A stretch of 64,000 nucleotides of DNA from Candidatus Gastranaerophilales bacterium (GTDB lineage: Bacteria; Cyanobacteriota; Vampirovibrionia; Gastranaerophilales; Gastranaerophilaceae): NCBI GenBank assembly GCA_944323735.1, contig CALUTO010000001.1:1-64000 (forward strand), given 5' to 3'. The position numbers and the translations under genes were made by a program. Positions 1 to 8,681 of this stretch are shown one piece after another. The notes below the pieces were generated by a model. That model ran no database searches, was not told where the DNA came from, and saw only the letters and a program-made list of their open reading frames with translations. Every line of letters begins with the position of its first letter. Position 1 is the first letter of the stretch.

Positions 1-25
1 GACGGTGAAAATGTAGTAATAACAA

Positions 26-60
26 TAAAAAAAGCGTTTGAACCAATCGTTCAAATCGCT
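26..60 (-). terminator. Rho-independent terminator of the tRNA-Val unit
   Basis: Read on the minus strand, a GCG..TTGAAC / GTTCAA..CGC hairpin is followed directly by seven T residues. It lies 14 nt past the tRNA 3' end and closes the tRNA-Val transcription unit. Confidence 0.8.
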
Positions 61-73
61 AATTTAGAAAAAA

Positions 74-146
74 TGGGCGTTGAGAGGCTCGAACTCCCGA
101 CATCTTCCTTGTAAGGGAAGCGCTCTACCAACTGAGCTAAACGCCC
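74..146 (-). tRNA. tRNA-Val (anticodon TAC)
   Basis: The minus strand folds into a complete 73-nt cloverleaf: 7-bp acceptor stem (GGGCGTT / AACGCCC), D arm GCTC..GAGC, anticodon stem CTTCC/GGAAG with loop CTTACAA (anticodon TAC), T arm with TTCGAGC loop and one G-T pair, and discriminator A. The 3' CCA is not encoded. A promoter about 200 nt upstream and a terminator just downstream frame it as a single-tRNA unit. Its first 18 nt recur in the two upstream repeats. Confidence 0.97.
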
Positions 147-236
147 TTCACCATATTTAATTTTCACGCGCTTCCCAAGGGAAGCTTTATTTAAAAACGT
201 GAGGTAAACCTCACTTAGCAACTGAGCTAAACGCCC
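147..236 (-). repeat. Leader repeat copy 1: tRNA-Val 5' fragment plus two palindromes
   Basis: A 90-nt unit lying immediately 5' of tRNA-Val on the minus strand. In transcription order it begins with the same 18 nt as the tRNA (acceptor strand, positions 8-9 and start of the D arm), then a hairpin at 199-214 (arms GTGAGGT/ACCTCAC, AA centre), an AT-rich spacer, and a second hairpin at 170-185 (arms GCTTCCC/GGGAAGC, AA centre). It cannot fold as a tRNA because the D-arm 3' side, anticodon and T arms are missing. No ORF is present. Confidence 0.9.
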
Positions 237-327
237 GCACCATATATTTAATTTTCACGCGCTTCCCAAGGGAAGCTTTATTTAAAAACGTGAGGTAAAC
301 CTCACTTAGCAACCGAGCTAAACACCC
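237..327 (-). repeat. Leader repeat copy 2: tRNA-Val 5' fragment plus two palindromes
   Basis: Second, 91-nt copy of the same unit, nearly identical to copy 1, with palindromes at 290-305 and 261-276. The tRNA-derived 18-mer carries two substitutions relative to the real tRNA (GGGTGTT for GGGCGTT, and CGG for CAG in the D arm), whereas copy 1 matches the tRNA exactly. It is the first part of the predicted transcript. Confidence 0.9.
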
Positions 328-342
328 GACTTCTGTATATTT

Positions 343-370
343 ATAATACTAAATAAATATATCCTGTCAA
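343..370 (-). promoter_or_regulatory. Sigma70-type promoter of the tRNA-Val unit
   Basis: On the minus strand there is a perfect -35 TTGACA (365-370) and, after 16 nt, TATTAT (343-348). An overlapping TATAAA at 19 nt is the alternative -10. Initiation would fall near 335, so both leader repeats are transcribed ahead of the tRNA. Confidence 0.7.
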
Positions 371-1792
371 TTATTTTTTTGAAAAAAAGTTTATTATCTT
401 ATCCAAAAAACCTTCTTCTTCATAATTTTCTTCATTTTCAGCATTTTTTAACTTTTGCTCAATCTTTTCTCTATCAAGCGATGCAGAAGGTGCATATTTC
501 AGAAATTCTTCATAAAATTCTTTTGCCGTCTGCATTTTTTTCTTACTCTCATAATATTTGCCCAGAGAAAGTAAAACCTCATAGTCTCTGGGGTTTACTT
601 CATACAATCGTTTATAATACTCCTGCGCCCTGTCGTCATATCCTGAGCCGGCATAAAAAACGGCAAGTTTTTTCAATGCAGCAACATTCGTTTTATCAAT
701 TTCTGCCAATTTTTCAGTAAATTCAATAGCGGCAATATTATCATTTAACACTGTATACAAATTAATGAGCTCATTTATTATATCTTTATTTTGGGGATTT
801 GAGTTATACGCATTCAAGTATTCATTCAAAGCAAGGTCATAGCTGTTTTTCTTTATATAATACATACCCCAGTTATAATGCTCCTCAAAATCCATTCCCT
901 GTTTTTCATAAACAAGTGCTCTCATCTGGAATACCAGAGGATTGTTTCCGTCCATTTTTTCCAGTTTTTCTATACAATCCAGAGAGTTTTGAAACTCATC
1001 TTTATTGTAATAATATTCAGCCATAAGAGCATGATATTTCGGTGTTTTTTTGTCAGCATCCGAACATTTTTCCATAATCTCCATAGCTTCATCATTTTTT
1101 TCCTGCATTAATAAAGCTTTTGCCTTTGACAGCGGTGAAGTAGCATAATCAAGAGAAGCGGAATAATTTCCTGTTTCCATATATATTTTAGCAAGAAGCT
1201 CTTTGAACATATTATTGTCCGGATAATCTTCCAGTGCTCTTTTTAATATGTCTATAGCAGAGTCTTTATCGTGATTGTAATAAATTGCAGCAAGAGAGCC
1301 GTAGACATTCTCATTGTGTTCCTGATCAAGAATACGCAGGTATTCATCAATAGCCTGCATCGGCTTGTCAATCAATTCAAGGCTCTGTGCAAGCAAATAT
1401 CTTGCATTTAAAATTTCTTTATCGTCAGAAGTATTTGAGATTGCTTTTTTATAATCAGAAACAGCCTGCTGCAGTCTGCCCTCCAGAGTTTTAAGTTTAG
1501 CTCTGGTCATATAGTATTCATATTTGTTATCATGAAAATACAGGTCAAGAAGCTGAGTATAAGAAATCGGATTTTCCGGATGTATATTCATTAATTCATT
1601 CCAGTAGTTAATAGCATCTTCACGATTGTGCATAAGCTGGGCTGTCATAGCAAGGTGCTGAAGCACTTCCGGATTTGTTTTGTCCATTGAATATGCATAT
1701 TTTAAGCATTCATACGCTTTATCAAATTCTTCTTTTTCTTCAAACTCTGTTGCTCTGGCAAGTGCCTGCGGTATAGAAATTTTTGTACTCAT
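371..1792 (-). CDS. Tetratricopeptide repeat protein
   Basis: A 473-residue soluble protein built almost entirely of tandem TPR-like helical hairpins, recognisable by the recurring W/L-x2-L/I/Y-x8-A/Y-x3-Y/F-x10-P spacing (for example around residues 10-75, 90-170, 205-245 and 300-430). The C-terminal ~30 residues are acidic and then lysine-rich. No signal peptide or membrane segment is visible, so it is probably a cytoplasmic scaffold; the partner is unknown. The start is fixed by a strong Shine-Dalgarno (GGGAGAGG) just upstream. It is transcribed away from uvrB and stands alone. One of four TPR proteins in this window. Confidence 0.85.
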   Translation of the reverse strand: MSTKISIPQALARATEFEEKEEFDKAYECLKYAYSMDKTNPEVLQHLAMTAQLMHNREDAINYWNELMNIHPENPISYTQLLDLYFHDNKYEYYMTRAKLKTLEGRLQQAVSDYKKAISNTSDDKEILNARYLLAQSLELIDKPMQAIDEYLRILDQEHNENVYGSLAAIYYNHDKDSAIDILKRALEDYPDNNMFKELLAKIYMETGNYSASLDYATSPLSKAKALLMQEKNDEAMEIMEKCSDADKKTPKYHALMAEYYYNKDEFQNSLDCIEKLEKMDGNNPLVFQMRALVYEKQGMDFEEHYNWGMYYIKKNSYDLALNEYLNAYNSNPQNKDIINELINLYTVLNDNIAAIEFTEKLAEIDKTNVAALKKLAVFYAGSGYDDRAQEYYKRLYEVNPRDYEVLLSLGKYYESKKKMQTAKEFYEEFLKYAPSASLDREKIEQKLKNAENEENYEEEGFLDKIINFFSKK

Positions 1793-1882
1793 TTGCCTCT
1801 CCCTGTCATTAGTTTTTTAAATTATACCCGAAGCAAAGCAAGTTAACAACTACCCGTCTATGCTTATTTTAATCTTTAGTGT

Positions 1883-1888
1883 TAATAT
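1883..1888 (+). promoter_or_regulatory. -10 box placed for a leaderless uvrB mRNA
   Basis: TAATAT ends 6 nt before the uvrB ATG, and there is no Shine-Dalgarno. Initiation 6-8 nt past the -10 would begin at or next to the A of the ATG. Confidence 0.5.
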
Positions 1889-1894
1889 ATTTTT

Positions 1895-3892
1895 ATGGAG
1901 CAAAAGAAGTTCAAAATAGTATCAAAATACAAACCTGCAGGCGACCAGCCTAAGGCAATAAAAGAGCTTGTTGACGGAATAAATCTCGGCTGTGACGCCC
2001 AGACTCTGCTCGGAATAACAGGATCCGGAAAAACTTTTACAATAGCTAATGTAATCGAACAGGTTCAAAAACCCACACTCATTATTGCACACAACAAAAC
2101 CCTTGCAGCACAGCTGTACAACGAGTTTAGGGAACTTTTTCCGGACAATGCTGTTGAATATTTCATAAGTTACTATGACTACTACCAGCCGGAGGCATAT
2201 ATTCCGAGAACAGACACCTTTATTGAAAAATCAGCAACAATAAATGATGAAATAGACCGTCTCCGCCACAACACCACACGCAGCCTTTATCAGAGAAAAG
2301 ATGTAATAGTAGTTGCCTCTGTCAGCTGTATATATGGTTTGGGTCTGCCGGAAAACTATTTTAAAGGTGCAATTACACTAAAAACCGGCGACACACTGGA
2401 AAGAGACGAACTGCTCAGAATGCTTGTCTCCTCACAGTACTCGAGAAATGACCTTGAGCTCGGACGCTCTAATTTCAGGGCCAGAGGCGATTTTGTTGAA
2501 ATCATGCCGCCTTATGAAAAAGTGATAACAAGAATAAGCTTTTTCGGCGATGAAATCGAAAAAATCACAAGAATTGACAATGTCACAGGCGAAATACTCG
2601 AAACCCCGTCAGAAACAGTTATATTTCCGGCTGTTCATTACATGTCGTCCGATGAAGATTTAGAAGAGACAATAAAACTTATCCGCCAGGAGCTGCAGCA
2701 GAGACTCGGAGAGCTCTATGCACAGAACAAACTCGTTGAAGCACAAAGGCTTGAGCAGCGTGTAAAATATGATATTGAAATGATTAAAGAGATGGGCTAT
2801 TGCAGTGGTATAGAAAATTATTCCAGAATACTTGAACGCCGTCCTGTAGGTTCTCCGCCTGCCACACTTCTTGATTATTTTAAAGACGATTTTCTACTCG
2901 TAATCGACGAATCCCATGTTACAATTCCGCAGCTAAAAGGTATGTGCAGAGGAGATGCAGCAAGAAAGGATACTTTGATAGAATACGGATTCCGGCTGCC
3001 TTGTGCAAAAGACAACAGGCCGCTTACTGATGAAGAATTCTGGTCGAGGGTGCATCAGAAAATATTCATATCTGCAACGCCCGCACCTTTTGAGCGAAGC
3101 ATTTCCGACCAGCTTGTCGAACAGATTATACGCCCGACAGGGCTTGTCGACCCGGAAATAACTGTTAAACCTACAGAAAATCAGGTCGATGACCTTATTG
3201 AAGAAATAAAGACAGTCACAGACAAAAACGAAAGAGTCCTGATTACCACTCTTACAAAGCGCATGGCAGAGGATTTGACAGAATACTTAAACCAGATTGG
3301 CGTACGTGTAAGATACCTGCACAGCGAAATACAGTCACTTGAAAGAGTGGAAATACTGAGGGATTTAAGGCTAGGGAATTTTGATGTACTTGTCGGCGTA
3401 AACCTTCTTAGAGAAGGGCTGGATATTCCCGAGGTGTCGCTTGTTGCAATAATGGATGCGGACAAAGAAGGTTTTCTTCGTTCCGAAACAAGTCTTATTC
3501 AGACAATAGGCAGAGCCGCAAGAAACGCCTGCGGCAGGGTTATAATGTATGCGGACAAAATTACAGACAGCATGGAAATGGCAATAAACGAAACAAACCG
3601 CCGCCGTGACATACAGATGAAATACAACAAAGAACACAATATAGTACCCAAAACCATCAAAAAGCCCGTGGAAAACAATCTTCTGCAGCTTGTTGCAAGT
3701 TATAGAAATTTCGAGGATATTGTTGCTGAAGAAATGGTCGAGATGAATGCAAATGTTTCGGATATCCCCAAAATTATTGAAAAGCTTGAAAAAGATATGC
3801 ATAAAGCCGCAAAGATACTAGATTTTGAACGTGCTGCCCAAATCAGAGACCAGCTCAAAAAACTTCGAGAAATGGCAAAAAACAAAAAGTAA
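1895..3892 (+). CDS. uvrB: UvrABC excinuclease subunit B
   Basis: Nucleotide excision repair helicase-like subunit: loaded by UvrA at damaged DNA, it verifies the lesion and recruits UvrC. Full length at 665 residues. Visible features are the Walker A GITGSGKT (40-47), the damage-probing beta-hairpin region with [10 protein letters not shown] (about 92-101), the DESH box (VIDESH), the helicase motif VI region QTIGRAARN, and the C-terminal UVR domain ([16 protein letters not shown], about 640-658) that contacts UvrC. The ATG has no Shine-Dalgarno but a -10-like box 6 nt upstream. uvrA is at 47.5-50.3 kb, also apparently leaderless; uvrC is not in this window. Confidence 0.98.
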   Translation: MEQKKFKIVSKYKPAGDQPKAIKELVDGINLGCDAQTLLGITGSGKTFTIANVIEQVQKPTLIIAHNKTLAAQLYNEFRELFPDNAVEYFISYYDYYQPEAYIPRTDTFIEKSATINDEIDRLRHNTTRSLYQRKDVIVVASVSCIYGLGLPENYFKGAITLKTGDTLERDELLRMLVSSQYSRNDLELGRSNFRARGDFVEIMPPYEKVITRISFFGDEIEKITRIDNVTGEILETPSETVIFPAVHYMSSDEDLEETIKLIRQELQQRLGELYAQNKLVEAQRLEQRVKYDIEMIKEMGYCSGIENYSRILERRPVGSPPATLLDYFKDDFLLVIDESHVTIPQLKGMCRGDAARKDTLIEYGFRLPCAKDNRPLTDEEFWSRVHQKIFISATPAPFERSISDQLVEQIIRPTGLVDPEITVKPTENQVDDLIEEIKTVTDKNERVLITTLTKRMAEDLTEYLNQIGVRVRYLHSEIQSLERVEILRDLRLGNFDVLVGVNLLREGLDIPEVSLVAIMDADKEGFLRSETSLIQTIGRAARNACGRVIMYADKITDSMEMAINETNRRRDIQMKYNKEHNIVPKTIKKPVENNLLQLVASYRNFEDIVAEEMVEMNANVSDIPKIIEKLEKDMHKAAKILDFERAAQIRDQLKKLREMAKNKK

Positions 3893-3899
3893 ACAGTTT

Positions 3900-4616
3900 T
3901 TACAGTTCTTCTCTGTCTTCTATATCAAAACTCAATTGACCGCAATAGTCAGCAAGGTATGACATATTCATTGTAATAATGTAAAAACATACATATCTGA
4001 AAACCGGCCCGACATCAAAAAAAGAATATGAAAACCATAAAATCGGAAGCCCGACAAAAACATTAACCAAACCAAGCATAATAATTGCAACAAGCGTATA
4101 AACAAGAACATCAGGAAAACCGCTTATTAAACGTTTGAAATTGTATGTTTCTTTTATATCATAATCACGGGAGAAGCAAATAAGTGCGGTAACAATAATA
4201 GCAACGAGTATAAGCTCGATTATAGAAAGAGCAATCAGCTGGGGAATGCCATCAAAATGAAACAAACTAAATGCATAATTCATAACAGGAATACCCACAA
4301 TCAAATACGGTATCATTACAACCGCACATTTTCCGCATATACCGAGTATTTTTAAAGGGTCAAACGTCGGTAGTGTAACCATTGATTGGGTAATTCTGTT
4401 ATGCATGATAATAGAACTAAATCCTGCATAGAAAAATGAAAGGACAGCTATTTGCGTATATGTAATATTCTGAAACATGCTTGTACCCACTTTCCCCGTT
4501 GAGGGAGGAGTCGTGATTTCAAACAATATAAAAAATATATACGCAAAAACGCCTAGTTTTAATAATGCGTAATTATCAGAATTTACTGCTCTTATTGAAT
4601 CTACTACTGAAGCCAT
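3900..4616 (-). CDS. Uncharacterised multi-pass membrane protein
   Basis: A 238-residue protein with about five hydrophobic segments (near residues 18-36, 50-70, 90-115, 130-150 and 175-230) and a short acidic cytoplasmic tail (DIEDREEL). Size and helix arrangement are reminiscent of Yip1/DUF4013-type small integral membrane proteins, but no diagnostic motif supports a family assignment. Convergent with uvrB (7-nt gap). Function unknown. Confidence 0.75.
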   Translation of the reverse strand: MASVVDSIRAVNSDNYALLKLGVFAYIFFILFEITTPPSTGKVGTSMFQNITYTQIAVLSFFYAGFSSIIMHNRITQSMVTLPTFDPLKILGICGKCAVVMIPYLIVGIPVMNYAFSLFHFDGIPQLIALSIIELILVAIIVTALICFSRDYDIKETYNFKRLISGFPDVLVYTLVAIIMLGLVNVFVGLPILWFSYSFFDVGPVFRYVCFYIITMNMSYLADYCGQLSFDIEDREEL

Positions 4617-4868
4617 TAATTTTCCCTTCGTATTAATATTATAATATCTATTTATTTAATAAACAACTACTATATATGTTTGATTTTTTTTAGTATATAC
4701 AAAAAGATTAACCACATGGCTAATAAATATTAACCTCCGGATTTATGCAAAAAAATCGGAATGTGTACATAATATTGTATGAGGAGATTGTCAACAGTTG
4801 AGAAACAAACATCTGACTGTTCTGACAAAACACACCAGAGTGTTACAACTTATTAAACGAGGGATAAT

Positions 4869-5207
4869 ATGTTAAACGGTGTTTCAAATCATGATGTTAA
4901 CGGTCAAAACCAGATTAAACAGAATGAAGTTGAAAAAACAAAACTAAATACCAGAAATCCTTATGCCGGTGTTGATAAAAATCTTCTGGTAGACGAAAGT
5001 GACATATCAAAAGAAGCACTAAAAATGTACGAACGTGATTTGGACATAAAACGCTTTTCCGCACTTGCTATGTCAGATCCCGAAGATTTAAGCCACAATG
5101 TTCTTGTCGCACAAAATGTTTTTGGCGTAAACGATGAGAGTTTCGACAGTAAAATATTAGAAGGCATTTTTAACAACAAAATGTTCTTAAAAGATTTATT
5201 CAACTAA
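4869..5207 (+). CDS. Hypothetical protein, 112 aa
   Basis: Small soluble protein with a Shine-Dalgarno (GAGGG) 7 nt before the ATG. The N-terminal ~30 residues are polar and Asn/Gln-rich. A conserved-looking core follows (ISKEALKMYERDLDIKRF, about 45-62), then a helical C-terminus. The core resembles short segments seen in small flagellar or secretion-associated proteins, but this is too weak to name. The 33-nt gap to the next TPR gene suggests co-transcription. Confidence 0.7.
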   Translation: MLNGVSNHDVNGQNQIKQNEVEKTKLNTRNPYAGVDKNLLVDESDISKEALKMYERDLDIKRFSALAMSDPEDLSHNVLVAQNVFGVNDESFDSKILEGIFNNKMFLKDLFN

Positions 5208-5240
5208 TACCGGCAATAGACATCATAACCGGAGAATATT

Positions 5241-6488
5241 ATGGAAGGTATTAATTTAAATAGCAATACAAGCCTTTCTGACGTTGATTTGTCCGGCGAA
5301 AAGGCTGTAAGCTCAAAATTGACCAAAGCCTATGAACTTTACGCATCCGGTCAAATCCAAGAAGCCCTGAATTTTATTGAAAATGACCAAATGGTATCAG
5401 GTAACGCTTATGCACAGGTTTTAACAGGAAACTGCTATAAAAAGCTTGGAAAAACCGATATAGCATTGAACCACTGGAAACGAGCAGTCGATATTTCACC
5501 TCTGGAATACAGTGCTTATATAAACATAGGAAACGAACTATATTCAACAGGAAATCTGCATGAAGCCATATATAACTGGCATCTTGCAAGCTCTGTTTAT
5601 CCTGAAAATTCAACAATAAATTTAAATCTTGCAGTCGCATACGACAAGCTCGGCTATCGCATACAATCCACAAAATATTTTGAAAAATACCTGAAATATA
5701 CGGTAAACAAGAATACTCCGGAATATCATAAAATAAAACGAGGTATTGCAACATTAACCGCAAAAACTGATTTTTATCTGAAAAAATCAGAAGAATATAA
5801 ACAGCAAAAAGATTTAAAAAGAGTTGCCGCAACTTATTTAATGCTTATTTCAACCTATGCAAACCTTCCCAATATATATATAAATCTTGCAAATATATTT
5901 ATGTTCGACAAGAACTACGAAAAAGCTCTCGAATTTTTCCGCATAGCATATATAAACTTTCCGTATACCCCTACGACACTAATGTGTACGGCAAATATGC
6001 ATTATGTGACGGGAGAAAAATCTTATGCATACTGTTATTACAAAAAAGTCTTTGAATATTTAACGGAAGGAACTTCACACTGGTTTCAGGTTAAAGCAAA
6101 AATTTCAGAACTCTCAAACGTAAAATCGGATTCGGAGCTTATCGAATCACATCTGCAAAAAGCAAAAACAGCAGAGGATTTAAGCCAGTACGAACTTGCA
6201 ATAGACGAATATGAGAATTATCTTATTTTGACAGAGTCAGAATCTCCGGAAATCCGGCAGCTGATAGACAAGTATAAAGTTTTTATAAACCCCGAGCCTT
6301 TTGTTGTAAAGGTTTTGTATGCGCAGATACCCGAACTTATGCAGGCAAAAAAACTGCACGCAGCGGTCGAGGTTTGTGATAGAATTATGACTATAGCTGA
6401 GCCTCACACAAAAGAAATGATTTACGCAATGAAGTGTAAGGTTGAATGTAAGAAAGTTATCATTGCAAGAGAGCAGTTTGGTGCTTAA
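5241..6488 (+). CDS. Tetratricopeptide repeat protein
   Basis: A 415-residue protein with a polar N-terminal tail (about 25 residues) followed by TPR hairpins (e.g. AQVLTGNCYKKLGKTDIALN about 54-73; SAYINIGNELYSTGNLHEAI about 92-111; TINLNLAVAYDKLGYRIQS about 126-144; NIYINLANIFMFDKNYEKAL about 211-230). No signal peptide or transmembrane segment. Start supported by GGAG upstream. Probably co-transcribed with the 112-aa gene upstream and the Cys-cluster gene downstream, which it overlaps. Role unknown; likely a protein-protein scaffold. Confidence 0.87.
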   Translation: MEGINLNSNTSLSDVDLSGEKAVSSKLTKAYELYASGQIQEALNFIENDQMVSGNAYAQVLTGNCYKKLGKTDIALNHWKRAVDISPLEYSAYINIGNELYSTGNLHEAIYNWHLASSVYPENSTINLNLAVAYDKLGYRIQSTKYFEKYLKYTVNKNTPEYHKIKRGIATLTAKTDFYLKKSEEYKQQKDLKRVAATYLMLISTYANLPNIYINLANIFMFDKNYEKALEFFRIAYINFPYTPTTLMCTANMHYVTGEKSYAYCYYKKVFEYLTEGTSHWFQVKAKISELSNVKSDSELIESHLQKAKTAEDLSQYELAIDEYENYLILTESESPEIRQLIDKYKVFINPEPFVVKVLYAQIPELMQAKKLHAAVEVCDRIMTIAEPHTKEMIYAMKCKVECKKVIIAREQFGA

Positions 6489-6915
6489 GAAAGTAATTGA
6501 ATTAAAAAATATTATAAAAAAATTCATATATAAAAACATTCTAAGAAAGACATATTACCGAAGCGGTCACTGTCTGGGCTGCGGCAGATGCTGCAAACAG
6601 ATTTATGTAAGGCATGCAAAAAATGTTGTACAGACAGAAGAAGAATTTAAAAAGCTCAGGTTATTACACCCGTTTTATACTTATCTAAACATCACCGGAA
6701 AAGATGAAATCGGACTTATTTTTGAATGCACAAACCTGGATGAAAAAACACATAAATGCAAAATTCACAAAAAACGCCCCGGAATATGCCGCAGATATCC
6801 GCAGGAGGCAATTTTTATGATGGGCGGGGAACTGGCAGAAAATTGCGGATACAAATTCACGCCTGTTGAAACATTTGATGAAGTGTTTACAAGACTTAAC
6901 AAAAAGAAAAAATAG
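6481..6915 (+). CDS. YkgJ-family cysteine-cluster protein
   Basis: Member of the YkgJ/Fliy zinc- or iron-chelating family (PF03692 type). The hallmark CxxCxxCC is at residues 31-38 (GHCLGCGRCCKQ), followed by further Cys in CTNLDEKTHKCKIHKKRPGICRRYP, the usual pattern of eight metal-binding cysteines. The biochemical role of the family is unsettled. The GTG at 6481 is preferred because AGAGAG lies 7 nt upstream and it gives an 8-nt overlap with the TPR gene; an in-frame TTG at 6442 would add 13 residues but lacks a properly spaced ribosome site. Confidence 0.88.
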   Translation: MLKKVIELKNIIKKFIYKNILRKTYYRSGHCLGCGRCCKQIYVRHAKNVVQTEEEFKKLRLLHPFYTYLNITGKDEIGLIFECTNLDEKTHKCKIHKKRPGICRRYPQEAIFMMGGELAENCGYKFTPVETFDEVFTRLNKKKK

Positions 6916-6989
6916 TCGTATTAATAGCAAAAAAATTTTTTTACGGCTTTAATTTGAACAATTAGTTATTAATTTAAGAAGGGAATATT

Positions 6990-7460
6990 ATGCGATTTTC
7001 TAGACCATTTTGTCTTATTCGTCCTGATTTTAAGAAAAAAGTTTACGAAGATTATGAATATTATGTTTATGACAATGGCAACATTGTTTCAACAAATTTT
7101 ACCACCAGAAAAGGCAAAAAAGTCTCTTGTATATACAACCTGAAAACAGGCGTTGGAAAAAAAACCGTACAGGACAAAGGTATTTTTATAGAAACCAAAT
7201 ATGAAAAAAGGAATGTGCAGGAAACGACATTGAGAACCTCGGCCGGATACATTACCAAAAATTTTGAAACAGGCTTCACTACAATCGTATCGGATAAATA
7301 CGGTCTGGATCACGGCATCACCAAAGACGGTCAGATTGTAGAACTCAATACGGAAAAGATGTATCACTTCTGGAAAAAATTCGGTTTTTACAAAATGCCG
7401 ACAATGGACAAAGTAAAAAGTATAATGAAAAAAATTATAACCTGTCGAAAAGTCTTATAG
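6990..7460 (+). CDS. Hypothetical protein, 156 aa
   Basis: Basic 156-residue protein with a good Shine-Dalgarno (GAAGGG). It is rich in short beta-strand-like stretches alternating with Gly/Asn turns (residues 20-120), reminiscent of a repetitive beta-meander such as the toxin RHS/YD or antirepeat type, but no clear repeat unit can be shown. No signal peptide. Its 3' end overlaps convergent folP by 26 nt. Function unknown. Confidence 0.7.
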   Translation: MRFSRPFCLIRPDFKKKVYEDYEYYVYDNGNIVSTNFTTRKGKKVSCIYNLKTGVGKKTVQDKGIFIETKYEKRNVQETTLRTSAGYITKNFETGFTTIVSDKYGLDHGITKDGQIVELNTEKMYHFWKKFGFYKMPTMDKVKSIMKKIITCRKVL

Positions 7461-8601
7461 CCTGATGAGCTTTTACATTATGCACCCGCAAAATATTTGT
7501 TCCTTTCATTGCCAGATAAGAGGACAAAACAGCAGTCGCTTCATCCAGCTCATTTATACGTTCTGTGAGTAAACTCTGTTTTAAAAAGTTTTTTCTTGAA
7601 TGCCCGACAAGAAGCGGAAGTTTGAGCGAAAGAAACGCTTCTGTATTCTTTATTATTTCAAGATTTTGCTCAACAGTTTTTCCAAAACCAATGCCAGGGT
7701 CAATTATAATGTTTTCAATGCCTGTCGCAAATGCTGCATTTGCTCTGTTTTTTAAATAATCAATAATTTCATCCGTACAGTTCTCATAAACAGGATTGTC
7801 CTGCATATTCTCAGGCGTTCCCTGAGAATGACAGAGAACAATAACAGCTTTTTCTTTTGCGCAAACATTAAACATATCTTCATCCCATTCACCTGCAGAA
7901 ACATCATTTACTATATCAATGCCTGACTTTAGCGCAGCAAAAGCAGTTTTTGAATTCCTTGTATCAATACTCAAAGGAATATCAGGATATGCAGCCCTTA
8001 TACACCTGATTACCGGCAATATTCTTGAAATTTCTTCTTCCGGTGAAACAGGTTCAGCATAAGGACGGGTAGATTCTCCGCCAATATCAACTATGTCTGC
8101 ACCGTATTCTATAAGCTCCTTTGCCCTGTTAAACGCACTGTTTATTTCTAAATAGCAGCCGCCATCCGAAAAAGAATCGGGCGTCACATTCAAAATTCCC
8201 ATTATATAGGGTTTTGACCAGTCAAAATTTGTATTTCTTATTTTAATTGGTTTAACTTTTTCAAAGATAATTTCACTTATTTCCTGCGCAAGAATTTTCA
8301 GCTTTAGCGGTTGATGTAGCAGTTTTTCGTTTATTTTTTCAAACTCACGCAGACTGCCTGATAATATGCAATCTGTCTGCCCGATTCTGCCTGTAATAGT
8401 TTCCCTGTGGACAGAGCAGTCTGTTCCGCAGGAAATTGCCGTCTGTTTAAGAATATTTGCCTGAGCGCACGTCAGGTTCGAAATTTTCAGTGTCCGGAAA
8501 GAGTGCTGTTTTATTGCACCCTGAAGAAATGATTTTTCGACCCCTGTTTCTTCAAAAATTTTCTTCTCCGGAGTCACGAATTTTATATCAAATTCACTCA
8601 T
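7435..8601 (-). CDS. folP: Dihydropteroate synthase
   Basis: Condenses 6-hydroxymethyl-dihydropterin diphosphate with p-aminobenzoate in folate synthesis; target of sulfonamides. The TIM-barrel domain begins with MGILNVTPDSFSDGG (134-148), followed by VDIGGESTRP (pterin/pABA loop), SIDTRNSK and IVNDVSAG, and ends with VGHSRKNF and RVHNVKAH. The N-terminal ~130 residues form an extra domain, a known extended FolP architecture, which makes the protein 388 rather than ~270 residues. No Shine-Dalgarno; TAGTAT ends 6 nt before the ATG, so it may be leaderless. It lies just past the terminator of the next gene upstream. Confidence 0.96.
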   Translation of the reverse strand: MSEFDIKFVTPEKKIFEETGVEKSFLQGAIKQHSFRTLKISNLTCAQANILKQTAISCGTDCSVHRETITGRIGQTDCILSGSLREFEKINEKLLHQPLKLKILAQEISEIIFEKVKPIKIRNTNFDWSKPYIMGILNVTPDSFSDGGCYLEINSAFNRAKELIEYGADIVDIGGESTRPYAEPVSPEEEISRILPVIRCIRAAYPDIPLSIDTRNSKTAFAALKSGIDIVNDVSAGEWDEDMFNVCAKEKAVIVLCHSQGTPENMQDNPVYENCTDEIIDYLKNRANAAFATGIENIIIDPGIGFGKTVEQNLEIIKNTEAFLSLKLPLLVGHSRKNFLKQSLLTERINELDEATAVLSSYLAMKGTNILRVHNVKAHQAIRLFDRL

Positions 8602-8615
8602 AAAAATATACTAAC

Positions 8616-8657
8616 AAAAAAGCCGGTTTTTTGGAAATATTAAAAAAACCGGCTTTA
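8616..8657 (-). terminator. Rho-independent terminator between the 255-aa gene and folP
   Basis: A long inverted repeat (AAAGCCGGTTTTTT / AAAAAACCGGCTTT) followed by T residues on the minus strand. It lies 25 nt past the stop of the upstream hypothetical and just before folP, separating the two units. Confidence 0.8.
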
Positions 8658-8681
8658 TAATTGTAAGGTTATTAAAAAAAC

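Noticed and set aside
12-30. Near-identical 19-mer shared with 40470-40488 (TGTAGTAATAACARTAAAA)
   Set aside because: AT-rich and short; with a mismatch it is within what chance gives in a 64 kb AT-rich window, and no common feature adjoins the two copies.
147-327. Upstream repeats considered as additional tRNA genes
   Set aside because: Only the first 18 nt match a tRNA; no anticodon arm or T arm follows.
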